Shown here in pieces: positions 44,183 to 52,575 of a stretch of DNA of 55,113 nt; the stretch's first letter is position 1; every line of letters begins with the position of its first letter. This stretch comes from Thalassolituus sp034111725 (GTDB lineage Bacteria > Pseudomonadota > Gammaproteobacteria > Pseudomonadales > Oceanobacteraceae): positions 1 to 55,113 of the forward strand of contig NZ_JAWUWR010000087.1 of assembly GCF_034111725.1 (NCBI RefSeq), given 5' to 3'. Both the position numbers and the translations under genes were made by a program. The notes below the pieces were generated by a model. That model had not been told where the DNA came from. It did no database searches and saw only the letters and a program-made list of their open reading frames with translations.

Positions 44183-44197
44183 GCAACTTGCTTGCCA
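44183..44197 (-). promoter_or_regulatory. Sigma-54 promoter of fliE operon
   Basis: On the minus strand TGGCAAGCAAGTTGC has the -24 TGGCA and -12 TTGC boxes with GG-N10-GC spacing. Transcription would begin near 44171. It lies in the 150-base gap between fleR and fliE. In Pseudomonas fliE is a class II promoter activated by FleQ. Confidence 0.75.
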
Positions 44198-44231
44198 GAA
44201 TTAAGGGCGAAGGGAGGGAAAGGAGGAAAGT

Positions 44232-45590
44232 TTAAAAAGAAGACACCATAGATTCGACATCAACACCTTCATCGCGCAAGCGCGCAACCTTGTAACGCAG
44301 GGTTCTTGGGCTAATACCCAAACGATCAGCAGCGCCCTTGCGACTAGGCTCTTCTTTTAGTGCCTTGACAATAAGTTCTACTTCTCGAGTACGTAAATCG
44401 CTACCCAACTCGCCCTCCTCCGCCGGTAAAACGACGCTGGCAGGCATCTCATGCTGACGGTTTTTCGGCACCGGAGTCAGAATCAAATCGTTCGGGTGTA
44501 GTTGCGGCCCCGTTTGCATAATCAAGGCTCGCTGAATGGTATTATCTAATTCACGAACGTTACCCGGCCAGCTATGTGCGAGTACTTTCTGTTCAGCTTC
44601 TGGCAACATTTTTGGCACTGGACGCTTCATTTTACCGGCATGGTGAGTCAGTAAGCGTTTAGCTAAAGGAATGATATCTTCACGACGCTCACGCAGCGGT
44701 AACCAATTCAATGGGAATACGCTAAGGCGATAATATAAATCTTCACGGAAATTGCCTTCCGCCACGTAGTCCGCTAAATCTCGGTTCGTCGTCGCTAAAA
44801 TACGTACGTCCAAATCCAGCGTTTTCTTACCACCTAAACGTTCGACCTGCCGCTCTTGAATAACGCGTAGCAACTTGGCTTGCAGGCTTAAATCCATTTC
44901 GGTAATTTCATCCAGCAATAACGTGCCACCTTCAGCCTGTTCAAATTTACCCGGCATAGCATTGTACGCTCCGGTAAATGCGCCTTTTTCATAACCAAAT
45001 AGCATAGCTTCCAACATATTTTCTGGAATAGCTGCACAGTTAATAGCAATAAAAGGTTGATGCTTACGACTCGATTGCTGATGAATATAACGAGCAAGCA
45101 CTTCTTTACCTGTACCGCTCTCACCACTGATCAATACTGTCGAATCGGTTTGCGCCACACGCTGGGCCATCTGAAACAATTGCTGCGAAGACGCGGCTTC
45201 GCATACCGGTTCAGACTCATCGACTTCAACCGACACATCTTGAGTAAAGGGCTTTAACAAGGCGTCCAATTCACGTAATTCAAACGGCTTCATCAGATAG
45301 TCGTTCGCCCCGCGTTGCATTGCCTTAACCGCCTGACCAACATCGCCATAAGCCGTCATCAATAATACCGGCAACCAAGGATGCTGAGCCTTTATCTGAT
45401 CCAGCAATTCTAAGCCATCCATCCCTGGCATATTGATATCCGACAGCACCAAATCCAATGTATGGCTGCGTAGAATTGCCATTGCCTCAATGCCATTCGG
45501 AGCTTCAAAAACTTCATAACCCTTTAACATTAAGGTATCGACAATCGCTTCGCGCAAGCGCGGATCATCTTCTACAACCAGTAAACGCAT
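44232..45590 (-). CDS. fleR: Sigma-54-dependent response regulator FleR
   Basis: NtrC-type activator of class III flagellar genes. The 452 residues hold a receiver (phospho-acceptor Asp51 in LVLSDINMPGM), an AAA+ domain with Walker A GESGTGKE, GAFTGA loop (YEKGAFTGAYN) and Walker B GGTLLLDEI, and a Fis-type HTH (RKGAADRLGISPRTLRYKVA). The ATG at 45590 has GGAGG eight bases upstream; an ATG two codons earlier is too close to it. It forms an operon with fleS, 31 bases apart. Its own AAA+ domain is intact, unlike that of FleQ. Confidence 0.96.
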   Translation of the reverse strand: MRLLVVEDDPRLREAIVDTLMLKGYEVFEAPNGIEAMAILRSHTLDLVLSDINMPGMDGLELLDQIKAQHPWLPVLLMTAYGDVGQAVKAMQRGANDYLMKPFELRELDALLKPFTQDVSVEVDESEPVCEAASSQQLFQMAQRVAQTDSTVLISGESGTGKEVLARYIHQQSSRKHQPFIAINCAAIPENMLEAMLFGYEKGAFTGAYNAMPGKFEQAEGGTLLLDEITEMDLSLQAKLLRVIQERQVERLGGKKTLDLDVRILATTNRDLADYVAEGNFREDLYYRLSVFPLNWLPLRERREDIIPLAKRLLTHHAGKMKRPVPKMLPEAEQKVLAHSWPGNVRELDNTIQRALIMQTGPQLHPNDLILTPVPKNRQHEMPASVVLPAEEGELGSDLRTREVELIVKALKEEPSRKGAADRLGISPRTLRYKVARLRDEGVDVESMVSSF

Positions 45591-45621
45591 GATCATTTCC
45601 TCCAGTAAAATCGACCGCTAA

Positions 45622-46833
45622 TTAGTTACCCACTAGCGGTAAAAATAGTTCTGCTGAAACACCGCCCATCGGGCTATCCGCCAACAAAAAATCACCGTGG
45701 TGCGCACGCACCACCGCTTGAACAACTGCCAAACCCAACCCAGTACCATTGCTCTTCGTGGTGAAAAATGGCTCCATCATGCGGGCTTTTTGCTGCGGTT
45801 CTAAGCCGGGGCCGTTATCCATAATTTGAATACGAGCGCGTCCATCTTGAGCTTCTGTTAATACAATTCGGATGCGAATCGGGTGTTCACAAGATTCCAA
45901 CGCATTATTAATTAAATTCATCATGCTGCTGATTAAGGCATCGCGGTTGCAGATAAAAGATGTGCCTTCAATGCGGTTATCGACAATACACTCAGCGCGA
46001 TATTGGCTAAGAGGAACTTCCATCGCCGCAGTAACGCCCGCCATTAATTCGGCAAACGTCACCTCATCATTCAATGGCGCTTCACCCCGTGCAAAAATCA
46101 ACATATCGCGCACTTGGCTTTCCAGATGATGCAAACGCTCTTGCAGCTTGCCTGCGAACTTTAAGCGATGGGGAGCGGGTAAATCGTTGGAGGCTAGATG
46201 CCCTGCATACAAGGTCGCAGCGGCGAGCGGCGTGCGAATTTGATGAGCTAATGACGCGACCATTTTACCCATGGCGGATAAGCGCTCATGCTGGCTCAAC
46301 TGGGCTTGTAGGGCACGGGTTTCCGTCATATCGGTTAATAAAATTAACTGACCACGTTCGTTAACCATCGCCGTTGTACGTAAGCTAACGCGGCGACCAT
46401 CCACCAATGAAATTTCGTGGCCATCGTCGCGGCGCGGTTTAAAACAACGTTGGATAATCACGCGCCAGCGCTGCCCAACCAAAGTATCAGCGCCAGAAGC
46501 AGCGAGTAGTAATTCATTTGCACCAGCATTACTCTGCACGACGAAGCCATTTTCATCGAGCAACAAAACACCCGCAGGCAGCATCTGCAATAGGCTTTCA
46601 AGACGATCAGCTAAGCGTTCTTTTTCCGCTAGTTCCTGCATCCGCTGAGCTGACACTGTGGCGAGTTCACCGCTGAGTTGCTCAACCTTATTTTCGAGAA
46701 ATGCATAGGAATCCGTTAGCTGCTGCGACATCTCATTAAACATATGAAATGCGCGCTTTAGCTCAGCCGGGTCCATTTGTGGAGCAACAGGGACGACATT
46801 CGTCTCCTGATGACTCAATGCTGCATTTGCCAT
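45622..46833 (-). CDS. fleS: Sensor histidine kinase FleS
   Basis: Cytoplasmic kinase that phosphorylates FleR. The 403 residues have no transmembrane helix, a coiled-coil start (about 25-75), a PAS domain (about 78-180, LPAGVLLLDENGFVVQSN), the dimerisation helix with phospho-accepting His197 in SLAHQIRTPLA, and HATPase with NLINNALES, DNGPGLEPQ and GTGLGLAVV. Its promoter is a near-perfect sigma-54 element at 46890-46904, so it would need FleQ. Confidence 0.96.
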   Translation of the reverse strand: MANAALSHQETNVVPVAPQMDPAELKRAFHMFNEMSQQLTDSYAFLENKVEQLSGELATVSAQRMQELAEKERLADRLESLLQMLPAGVLLLDENGFVVQSNAGANELLLAASGADTLVGQRWRVIIQRCFKPRRDDGHEISLVDGRRVSLRTTAMVNERGQLILLTDMTETRALQAQLSQHERLSAMGKMVASLAHQIRTPLAAATLYAGHLASNDLPAPHRLKFAGKLQERLHHLESQVRDMLIFARGEAPLNDEVTFAELMAGVTAAMEVPLSQYRAECIVDNRIEGTSFICNRDALISSMMNLINNALESCEHPIRIRIVLTEAQDGRARIQIMDNGPGLEPQQKARMMEPFFTTKSNGTGLGLAVVQAVVRAHHGDFLLADSPMGGVSAELFLPLVGN

Positions 46834-46889
46834 AACACCCTCAAGAGCGCCGGTAATCCGACGTCAAAAACACACTTTATAGGGTTAGA

Positions 46890-46904
46890 GCAATTAGCGT
46901 GCCC
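46890..46904 (-). promoter_or_regulatory. Sigma-54 promoter of fleSR
   Basis: On the minus strand GGGCACGCTAATTGC matches TGGCACGNNNNTTGC except for the first base, with exact GG-N10-GC spacing. Transcription would start near 46878, about 45 bases before the fleS ATG. Confidence 0.82.
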
Positions 46905-46983
46905 GCATGACAGTTAATTGGCTTTTTTATATAAAAATTGAGACGGAAAGCAGGCGGAATGGCGTTGTTTCTGCAATAGCGGT

Positions 46984-47025
46984 ATCGCGACTACGAACAA
47001 AAAGCGTTCGTTGAGTCGCTCCTAC
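46984..47025. repeat. Dispersed repeat, right-half copy (between fleS and fleQ)
   Basis: Matches the right half of the 85-104 base family: TCGCGACTACGAAC, a CGAAC/GTTCG hairpin, then GTCGCTCCTAC. The left half is missing. It stands in the 459-base gap 46834-47292, which otherwise holds the fleS promoter, a tandem repeat, a full repeat copy and the fleQ terminator. Confidence 0.7.
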
Positions 47026-47052
47026 GAGACGGCACCCTAAACTAGAACCTGC

Positions 47053-47105
47053 AGATGAATTGAAATCGGTAGATGAATTGAAATCGGTAGATGAATTGAA
47101 TCGGT
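47053..47105. repeat. Three tandem copies of an 18-base unit
   Basis: The unit AGATGAATTGAAATCGGT occurs at 47053-47070 and 47071-47088 exactly, then at 47089-47105 with one A missing. It joins the half repeat to the full repeat copy. Confidence 0.85.
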
Positions 47106-47188
47106 AGGAGGTACTCAGGGAGCGAAGCGAGCAGTGCCGACACCCTTCGCGACTACCAACAAAAAGCGTTCGTTGAGTCGCTCCTACA
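47104..47188. repeat. Dispersed TGTAGGAG repeat, full copy 2 (between fleS and fleQ)
   Basis: An 85-base element from GTAGGAGGTACTCAGGGAGC to GAGTCGCTCCTACA, similar to 19787-19886 and 52612-52715. Its left end lacks the initial T of the family. The right half again carries a CGTTCG-type stem. Confidence 0.75.
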
Positions 47189-47230
47189 TGCGTAAGCGAG
47201 TAGCGAGAAGCGCCAATGGTTTCGAACTAA

Positions 47231-47252
47231 AAACGGGGCCGAAGCCCCGTTT
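47231..47252 (-). terminator. Bidirectional-looking terminator after fleQ
   Basis: A nine-base perfect stem, AAACGGGGC (47231-47239) with GCCCCGTTT (47244-47252), has a CGAA loop on the plus strand. T-runs follow on both strands. It lies 41 bases after the fleQ stop. Confidence 0.85.
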
Positions 47253-47292
47253 ATTTTTGCAGTATCTATCTATTTAAGCGGTACCTAGCTTC

Positions 47293-48747
47293 TTACGCTG
47301 TATCTTTTTCTTTACGCTGCAAATCGTACTTGCGCATTTTCTCGACCAAGGTCGTGCGGCGAATATTCAATTTCTCGGCAGCGCGAGCGACAACACCATT
47401 GGAGTCATCTAACGCTTGCTGGATTAACGAACACTCCAGATCTTGCAGGTATTCACGTAAATCTAAGCCATTCACCGGCAGCAATGCAGGGCTATCAACA
47501 CCCGCTAAGCCTTCACTTTGAGTCACATCAGCGACCACAGGTAACGCAAGGCTTTCATCACCGTCATCTACATGACGGAATTTCTTCGGTAATTCATTAA
47601 CGCCTACAACACCATACGGATGCAGAATAGCCAAACGCTCTACCAAGTTGGCAAGTTCGCGTACGTTGCCATGCCAATCGTGGCGGCATAACGACATAAT
47701 GGCAGCCGAGTTAAAACGAATTGAACCGCGCTTTTCGTTTTCAAGACGAGAGATCAACTCATTCAATAGCAAAGGTAAATCTTCAACACGCTCGCGCAAA
47801 GATGGCATGTCGATAGGGAATACGTTTAGGCGGTAATACAAATCTTCGCGGAAGCTACCATCCTCGATCATGGTTTCGAGGTTTTTATGCGTTGCAGCTA
47901 TGATACGTACGTTAGCATTAATGGTTTTGTTACTACCGACGCGCTCAAATGTATGTTCTTGCAGAACTCGCAGGATCTTAACCTGCATATTAAGGGGCAT
48001 ATCGCCGATTTCGTCTAAAAAAAGCGTTCCGCCTTCCGCCATTTCAAAACGGCCAGGACGGCTATTAATAGCACCGGTAAAAGCCCCCTTCTCATGCCCG
48101 AACAGTTCACTTTCTAATAATTATGCCGGAATAGCACCGCAGTTAACGGGTACAAACGGCTTATTGCGGCGATGCGAATGGTAATGCAGATTGCGCGCAA
48201 CCACTTCTTTACCCGTACCCGACTCACCTTGAATCATCACACTGACGTCTTTATCAGCAACCTGCATAATCAGCTCGCGCACATGCTGAACCTGACGGCT
48301 GGTACCGACCAAACTGCGGAATAACTGAACCTCGCGGCGTTCGCCACGACTGCGATTGTGGGTGTATTGCTCGCGGTAGACCTGACAGCGGTGCAAACTA
48401 TCGAGCAGCTTGTTATAGCTCGGCGGCATTTCGATGGCTGCTAACAGAGCACGACGCAGATTTTCTGGCATAGACTCAGGCGAATCTGATCCCATAAACA
48501 AGATCGGCATGCCTTTATCCCAAGACAGAATCGCTTCCACCACATCAGCCATAGGGGTTGTGGCACTGTCACCTAAAATGACAGCACTGATGTCCGTACT
48601 ATCCTCGACATGGCCTTCAACTTCACGGCGCCAGTCATTCGTTTGCGCCACAATGGCTTCTTCGCCAAGAAAATCTAAGATTACTTTTAGATCATGGCGA
48701 CGTTGCGCATTGTCATCTATCAACAGTACTTTTATTTCTCTCCACAT
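47293..48747 (-). pseudogene. fleQ: fleQ, sigma-54 flagellar master activator, interrupted by an in-frame TAA at codon 209
   Basis: Read across the stop, this is a complete 484-codon FleQ: atypical receiver-like domain (1-120), AAA+ domain (about 145-385) with Walker A GESGTGKE at 174-181, the GAFTGA loop and Walker B GGTLFLDEIGD, and a C-terminal Fis-type HTH (VVARAAEKLNIRRTTLVEKM). Codon 209 (48121-48123 on the plus strand) is TAA where the family has Glu in the NCGAIPAELLESELFG stretch; one base, 48123, would restore GAA. The frame is otherwise clean on both sides. A product stopping at 208 would keep Walker A but lose the sigma-54 contact loop, Walker B and the HTH. An ATG at codon 236 could restart translation but that fragment lacks Walker A. 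FleQ also binds cyclic di-GMP in Pseudomonas. A sequencing error is the main alternative. Confidence 0.92.
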
Positions 48748-48941
48748 GGCGCTCAGCCTTTCCTTCCTATGATGACAGGTATGGATTTCATACTCTGAAA
48801 CGTCATTTGATTGACTTAGTATTCTTCAGTTAAGTAGTAAAATCGCAGTAAGTCAAACTTCTGACGTTAAATAATTGTTATTACTGCTATAAACTTCACA
48901 GGCGCCATTTATATCTGAATGTGTCGTCAAATGACAAGAAA

Positions 48942-48965
48942 AAATCCCTGATAAATCAGGGATTT
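48942..48965 (-). terminator. Rho-independent terminator after fliS
   Basis: Ten-base perfect arms AAATCCCTGA (48942-48951) and TCAGGGATTT (48956-48965) with a four-base loop; on the minus strand a T-run follows. It is 33 bases after the fliS stop and separates fliS from fleQ. The rest of the 250-base gap 48748-48997 should hold the fleQ promoter; a TTGACT is visible near 48850 but no matching -10. Confidence 0.85.
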
Positions 48966-48997
48966 GTATGAAAGGGATAATAATTACAGTACAGGTA

Positions 48998-49459
48998 TTA
49001 GGCTGAAATAGTGCTGCCGAGGCGCCCAGAATCGGAACTATCTACCGGAGTTTGACGACCATGAGCACCGCGCAAATACTCCTCACGAATCCCATCCCAG
49101 CCGGTTTTAACCTCTAACATAAGCCCCATCACCTCATCGATCATATCAACGTTATTATGACGGGTAGCCTCCAGTAGGCGGCGAATCATGTAGTCGTAGA
49201 GGCGATCAAGATTACTGGCAATGTCACCGCCGCCTTGATGATCCAAACTCGACTGTAGAGTTTGAATAATTTCTCCAACCCGACCAAGTAACTTGGCCTT
49301 TTCTTCCATATCCTTGCGCTCAATAGCACCTTTCGATTGCGCCATGCGGGTAAGAGCTGCTTCCATCAGCAATTGAATTAACCGGTGCGGATCCGCATCC
49401 AACACTTCCGATGTCACATTCACTTGCTGGTATTGCTTGGCACCTGACTTATACATCAT
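48998..49459 (-). CDS. fliS: Flagellin export chaperone FliS
   Basis: A 153-residue helical bundle that binds the flagellin C-terminus. Conserved elements are YQQVNVTSEVLDADPHRLIQ, LLMEAALTRMAQSKGAIERK and LDRLYDYMIRRLLEATRHNN. It normally follows fliC and fliD; neither is upstream here, as the next gene is on the opposite strand. An AGGAG ribosome site is five bases before the first of two ATGs. A sigma-28-like promoter lies upstream at 49492-49518. Confidence 0.93.
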   Translation of the reverse strand: MMYKSGAKQYQQVNVTSEVLDADPHRLIQLLMEAALTRMAQSKGAIERKDMEEKAKLLGRVGEIIQTLQSSLDHQGGGDIASNLDRLYDYMIRRLLEATRHNNVDMIDEVMGLMLEVKTGWDGIREEYLRGAHGRQTPVDSSDSGRLGSTISA

Positions 49460-49491
49460 GGCGTCTCCTGAATCGTATGGGCCTGATTATG

Positions 49492-49518
49492 TTTGCGGCC
49501 ACCGAATCAATTTCTTTA
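49492..49518 (-). promoter_or_regulatory. Sigma-28 (FliA) type promoter of fliS
   Basis: On the minus strand TAAAGAAA, eleven bases, then GCCGCAAA matches TAAAGTTT-N11-GCCGATAA at the most conserved positions. It would start transcription a few tens of bases before fliS. Confidence 0.6.
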
Positions 49519-49555
49519 ACTTTTTTTTGTCAGGAAGTTTCAACATCCCAACCGC

Positions 49556-49574
49556 TCTCGACATATTCTCGAGA
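49556..49574. repeat. Inverted repeat in the fliS/methyltransferase divergent region
   Basis: TCTCGA (49556-49561) and TCGAGA (49569-49574) around a seven-base spacer. A GC-rich hairpin, CCTTGCC/GGCAAGG, follows at 49603-49617. Either could be an activator site for the flanking promoters or, for the second, an old terminator. Confidence 0.4.
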
Positions 49575-49684
49575 CCCACAAGACTACACCAAAGCGGCAA
49601 CACCTTGCCCGGCAAGGCGGTGCTGCATTGCCTGTCTTTTTATTATTAGGTTAAAAAAACCATATAAATCAACAGATTAAAAAG

Positions 49685-49699
49685 TGGCACAAATTCTGC
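49685..49699 (+). promoter_or_regulatory. Sigma-54 promoter of the TPR-methyltransferase gene
   Basis: TGGCACAAATTCTGC on the plus strand has the TGGCAC -24 box, a TGC -12 box and GG-N10-GC spacing. Transcription would start near 49711, about 26 bases before the ATG at 49737. It points away from fliS. Confidence 0.7.
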
Positions 49700-49736
49700 T
49701 GATAGGCCATACACACTCGAAATTGAGGTGCCGATT

Positions 49737-51773
49737 ATGGCCAACCCACAACGAACTACACGCGCAGCGGTCAGCCCTCCGGGAGACCACCGGATACTGA
49801 TGGACACTGCAAGCCGCTGTTATAGCGACGCCGTGCGTCGTGGCAACGAAACCATGATGGCAAGAGCTAATGATTTAGCGATAAAAGCTTATCAACTAGC
49901 ACCCAATTACCTTCCGGGTATCAACTTGCTGGCACGTATTGAATTGCAACGCCAGCACCTTGACCGCGCAGAGCACTGGGCGCATTTAGGATTAAGCCTA
50001 AAACCTAAAAGTACCAGCTTACTTTACAGTGCTGGTCATATTGCCTTGGCTCGCGGAGAACTCGACCAAGCAGAAGAATTTTTTAGTCGTGCTTGCCGAA
50101 TTTCTCGTGTAAATACTAAATCGGCGACCTTCTTAGCCCACGTTAAATTGCTTCAAGGAGATTATCTTGAAGCATTTCAACAATATCGAGAATTGGCCAA
50201 AACTCAGGCTAACGACCCACAAATTCGCAATAAATTATTTGAAGCAGCCAACAACATCGTTGCCGATTTCTATTCAGCGGAACTAGAGCAAGATCTGCTA
50301 CGCTATCTCGAATTCCCTGACGTCGACTACAGCAATTTGCGCCCGCTAGCGACGTCGTTAATTAAGCACAAATTACGTTTATCCGAAGCTGGATGTCCTT
50401 TAGAACTCGACGAAATTGCCCGCGATCCACTGTTATTAACTTGCTTAACCAAGTTTTATTTCAGCGATCCTCTCATTGAGAGACTGCTAATGACTTTGCG
50501 TCAAACATTACTGATTAGTTGTAGCCGTCAATTGGCTATTCGTAATGAATATCTGCCACTAGTATGTGCATTAGCGTATCAATGTTTTTTAAATGAGTCG
50601 GTCTGGTACATCAACCACACAGAAGAGAACTTAACTAAACAGCTATGCATCGTTAGCGAAAAAATGCTCGCCATAAATACCTTAGGTATTGATGACTGCT
50701 ATCCAATTATACTGCTAATTTTAATGTATAAACCCGCCGCCAACACCAGCACATTTGAACATTTAGCCGAGCGTGAATGGCAATGGCCAGCCTTAATGCA
50801 ACCGCTAATAAAAGCCAGCGTGAGCGATACGTTTGCCATGCACCAACAAGGGTTAACCATTCCTAATTTAGGTGTTAGCAGCAACACGGTATCGACCCGA
50901 GTACAAGCCCAGTATGATGAGCATCCGTACCCTCGTTGGACAGCGTTGGGCTACAACCAACCAGCGAATTACTATGCATCATTAAAAGCACTATTTCCGT
51001 ATAAATTAAATGACCTACCCAGCATCCATAAAACACTCAATGTGCTGGTTGCGGGCTGTGGTACGGGGCGTCATGCATTACGTCTTTCGCGCTATTTCGA
51101 AAAACTCAATGTAACCGCGATGGATTTAAGCCGCACAGCGTTATCATATGGCCGATATCAAGCACATCTGCGTAACTTAAAAGACATTGATTTTATTCAA
51201 GGTGATATTTTAGTCAGCGAACGCTTAGGACAATCATTCGATATTATTGAATGCTCTGGCGTCCTACATCACATGGAAAATCCCGAAGCAGGACTTTACG
51301 CTTTAGCACGCCAGCTGAAGGCCGGCGGCTTGATGAAAATAGCACTATACAGTCGTACAGCCCGATTAAATATTGCAGCACTGCGTCATCAATTGAAAGA
51401 CCAATTACCGCGCGGCAATGAAGAAATCCGACTGGTACGTGAAGCCCTGCTGCAAGGTAATGTTGAAGGTGATTGGAATAATATTCTGCAATCCGATGAT
51501 TTCTATAGTCTTAGCGCATGCCGTGACTTGCTATTCCACGAACAAGAACACGTATTCAATTTAACTGAAATAGATGATCTGGTAAGAAACGCAGGGCTCG
51601 AATGGGTCGGCATTGTGCCACCCAGCAACGCCCGCGCTTTATCTCAGCAACATCTGGGTAAAACACCAGACACGATGACAATTGAAGACTGGGACGAATT
51701 AGAACAGAAAGAACCGGCTATTTTTGCCGGTATGTATCAGTTCTACGTCAGAAAACCTCAAAACTGCCATTGA
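49737..51773 (+). CDS. TPR-repeat protein with a C-terminal SAM-dependent methyltransferase domain
   Basis: A 678-residue protein. The N-terminal part (about 15-190) has several TPR units (AIKAYQLAPNYLPGINLLAR, AHLGLSLKPKSTSLLYSAGH, ARGELDQAEEFFSRACRI). A helical middle follows (190-385), then a QYDEHPYPRW motif and a class I methyltransferase with motif I VLVAGCGTGRHAL (about 437), acidic motif II VTAMDLSRTAL and ECSGVLHHMENPEAGL. Homologues with this layout are often found near flagellar or glycosylation genes. The ATG at 49737 has GAGGTG six bases upstream; a GTG at 49728 is the alternative. A sigma-54 promoter and the position next to fliS suggest a flagellum-linked role such as flagellin modification, which is inference. 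Its last 16 bases overlap ung on the other strand. Confidence 0.85.
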   Translation: MANPQRTTRAAVSPPGDHRILMDTASRCYSDAVRRGNETMMARANDLAIKAYQLAPNYLPGINLLARIELQRQHLDRAEHWAHLGLSLKPKSTSLLYSAGHIALARGELDQAEEFFSRACRISRVNTKSATFLAHVKLLQGDYLEAFQQYRELAKTQANDPQIRNKLFEAANNIVADFYSAELEQDLLRYLEFPDVDYSNLRPLATSLIKHKLRLSEAGCPLELDEIARDPLLLTCLTKFYFSDPLIERLLMTLRQTLLISCSRQLAIRNEYLPLVCALAYQCFLNESVWYINHTEENLTKQLCIVSEKMLAINTLGIDDCYPIILLILMYKPAANTSTFEHLAEREWQWPALMQPLIKASVSDTFAMHQQGLTIPNLGVSSNTVSTRVQAQYDEHPYPRWTALGYNQPANYYASLKALFPYKLNDLPSIHKTLNVLVAGCGTGRHALRLSRYFEKLNVTAMDLSRTALSYGRYQAHLRNLKDIDFIQGDILVSERLGQSFDIIECSGVLHHMENPEAGLYALARQLKAGGLMKIALYSRTARLNIAALRHQLKDQLPRGNEEIRLVREALLQGNVEGDWNNILQSDDFYSLSACRDLLFHEQEHVFNLTEIDDLVRNAGLEWVGIVPPSNARALSQQHLGKTPDTMTIEDWDELEQKEPAIFAGMYQFYVRKPQNCH

Positions 51774-52441
51774 ATCGGTGTCTGACCGCGGGCGGTCAGA
51801 TACTGATTAATTTGCGAGAAAGGTTTACTACCATAAAATCCACGATACACAGACAAAGGCGATGGATGTGCCGATTGCAGTACTAAGTGTTTGGTCTGAT
51901 CAATCGCCTTGCCCTTCTTCTGCGCGTAACTGCCCCAGAGTAAAAATACTAAACCCTCACGCTCGGCATTCAGTGCGGCGATAGCAGTGTCGGTAAAGGT
52001 CTCCCAGCCTTTCTTTTGATGTGACCCCGCGCTAGCCTGTTCCACCGTCAACATGGCGTTCAGCAACAATACACCTTGATTTGCCCACGACGTTAAATCC
52101 CCTCCCCCAGACATAGTAACACCGAGATCGCTCTCAATTTCTTTGAAAATGTTCAGCAAAGATGGTGGCGGTTTAATACCCTCAGGAACAGAAAAGCTCA
52201 AACCATGAGCCTGACCGTCACCGTGATAAGGATCTTGACCAATAATCACCACCCGTACCTGCTCAAATGGCGTGTGATTAAAGGCATTAAAAATCAGTGG
52301 CCCAGATGGGAAAATCACCTTACCAGCGGATTTTTCAGCCGCCAAAAACGCCGCTAGTTTTTGCATGTAAGGTTTATCGAACTCCGCGCCTAAAACACGC
52401 TGCCAAGATGGATCGAGAGGGCTTTGTTGGAAATTAGGCAT
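51758..52441 (-). CDS. ung: Uracil-DNA glycosylase
   Basis: Removes uracil from DNA in base-excision repair. The 227 residues contain family-1 motifs: the water-activating GQDPYHGDGQAHGLSFSVP, LLNAMLTV, and HPSPLSVYRGFYGSKPF. I chose the ATG at 52441 with AGGA eight bases upstream; the open frame continues to 52522, into a repeat, which would not be coding. It is convergent with the methyltransferase gene; a TCTGACCG/CGGTCAGA hairpin lies in the shared 3' region (51781-51800). Confidence 0.96.
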   Translation of the reverse strand: MPNFQQSPLDPSWQRVLGAEFDKPYMQKLAAFLAAEKSAGKVIFPSGPLIFNAFNHTPFEQVRVVIIGQDPYHGDGQAHGLSFSVPEGIKPPPSLLNIFKEIESDLGVTMSGGGDLTSWANQGVLLLNAMLTVEQASAGSHQKKGWETFTDTAIAALNAEREGLVFLLWGSYAQKKGKAIDQTKHLVLQSAHPSPLSVYRGFYGSKPFSQINQYLTARGQTPIQWQF

Positions 52442-52485
52442 GAAGTGCATCCTAAGAAAAATGAAAGGGATAATAACATTACTGA

Positions 52486-52548
52486 CGGTCTGAAAATCAC
52501 ACTCCATCGCGACTACGAACAAAAAGCGTTCGTTGAATCGCTCCTACA
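52486..52548. repeat. 63-base direct repeat, first copy, containing a right-half dispersed repeat
   Basis: Bases 52486-52548 recur at 52653-52715 with two differences. The last 42 bases (52507-52548) are the right half of the TGTAGGAG family. The copy sits just upstream of ung. The 388-base gap 52442-52829 holds this copy, a tandem repeat, a full dispersed repeat and the lysS terminator. Confidence 0.85.
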
Positions 52549-52575
52549 GGTATTCATCTCTATTTGAACAATAGA

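Noticed and set aside
46984..47188. CRISPR array
   Set aside because: The repeats are either adjacent tandem units without spacers or dispersed elements of different lengths; no cas gene is nearby.
47293..48042. Separate 249-residue activator gene starting at the ATG at 48042
   Set aside because: It is in the same frame as the upstream fleQ fragment, and the sequence between them matches FleQ without a gap; the fragment lacks Walker A, so it is the tail of an interrupted fleQ.
48748..48900. Sigma-70 promoter of fleQ
   Set aside because: A TTGACT can be read but no -10 hexamer at proper spacing; not supported enough to annotate.
52442..52522. Longer Ung start at 52522
   Set aside because: The added residues come from the intergenic repeat and have no homology; the ATG at 52441 has a ribosome site.
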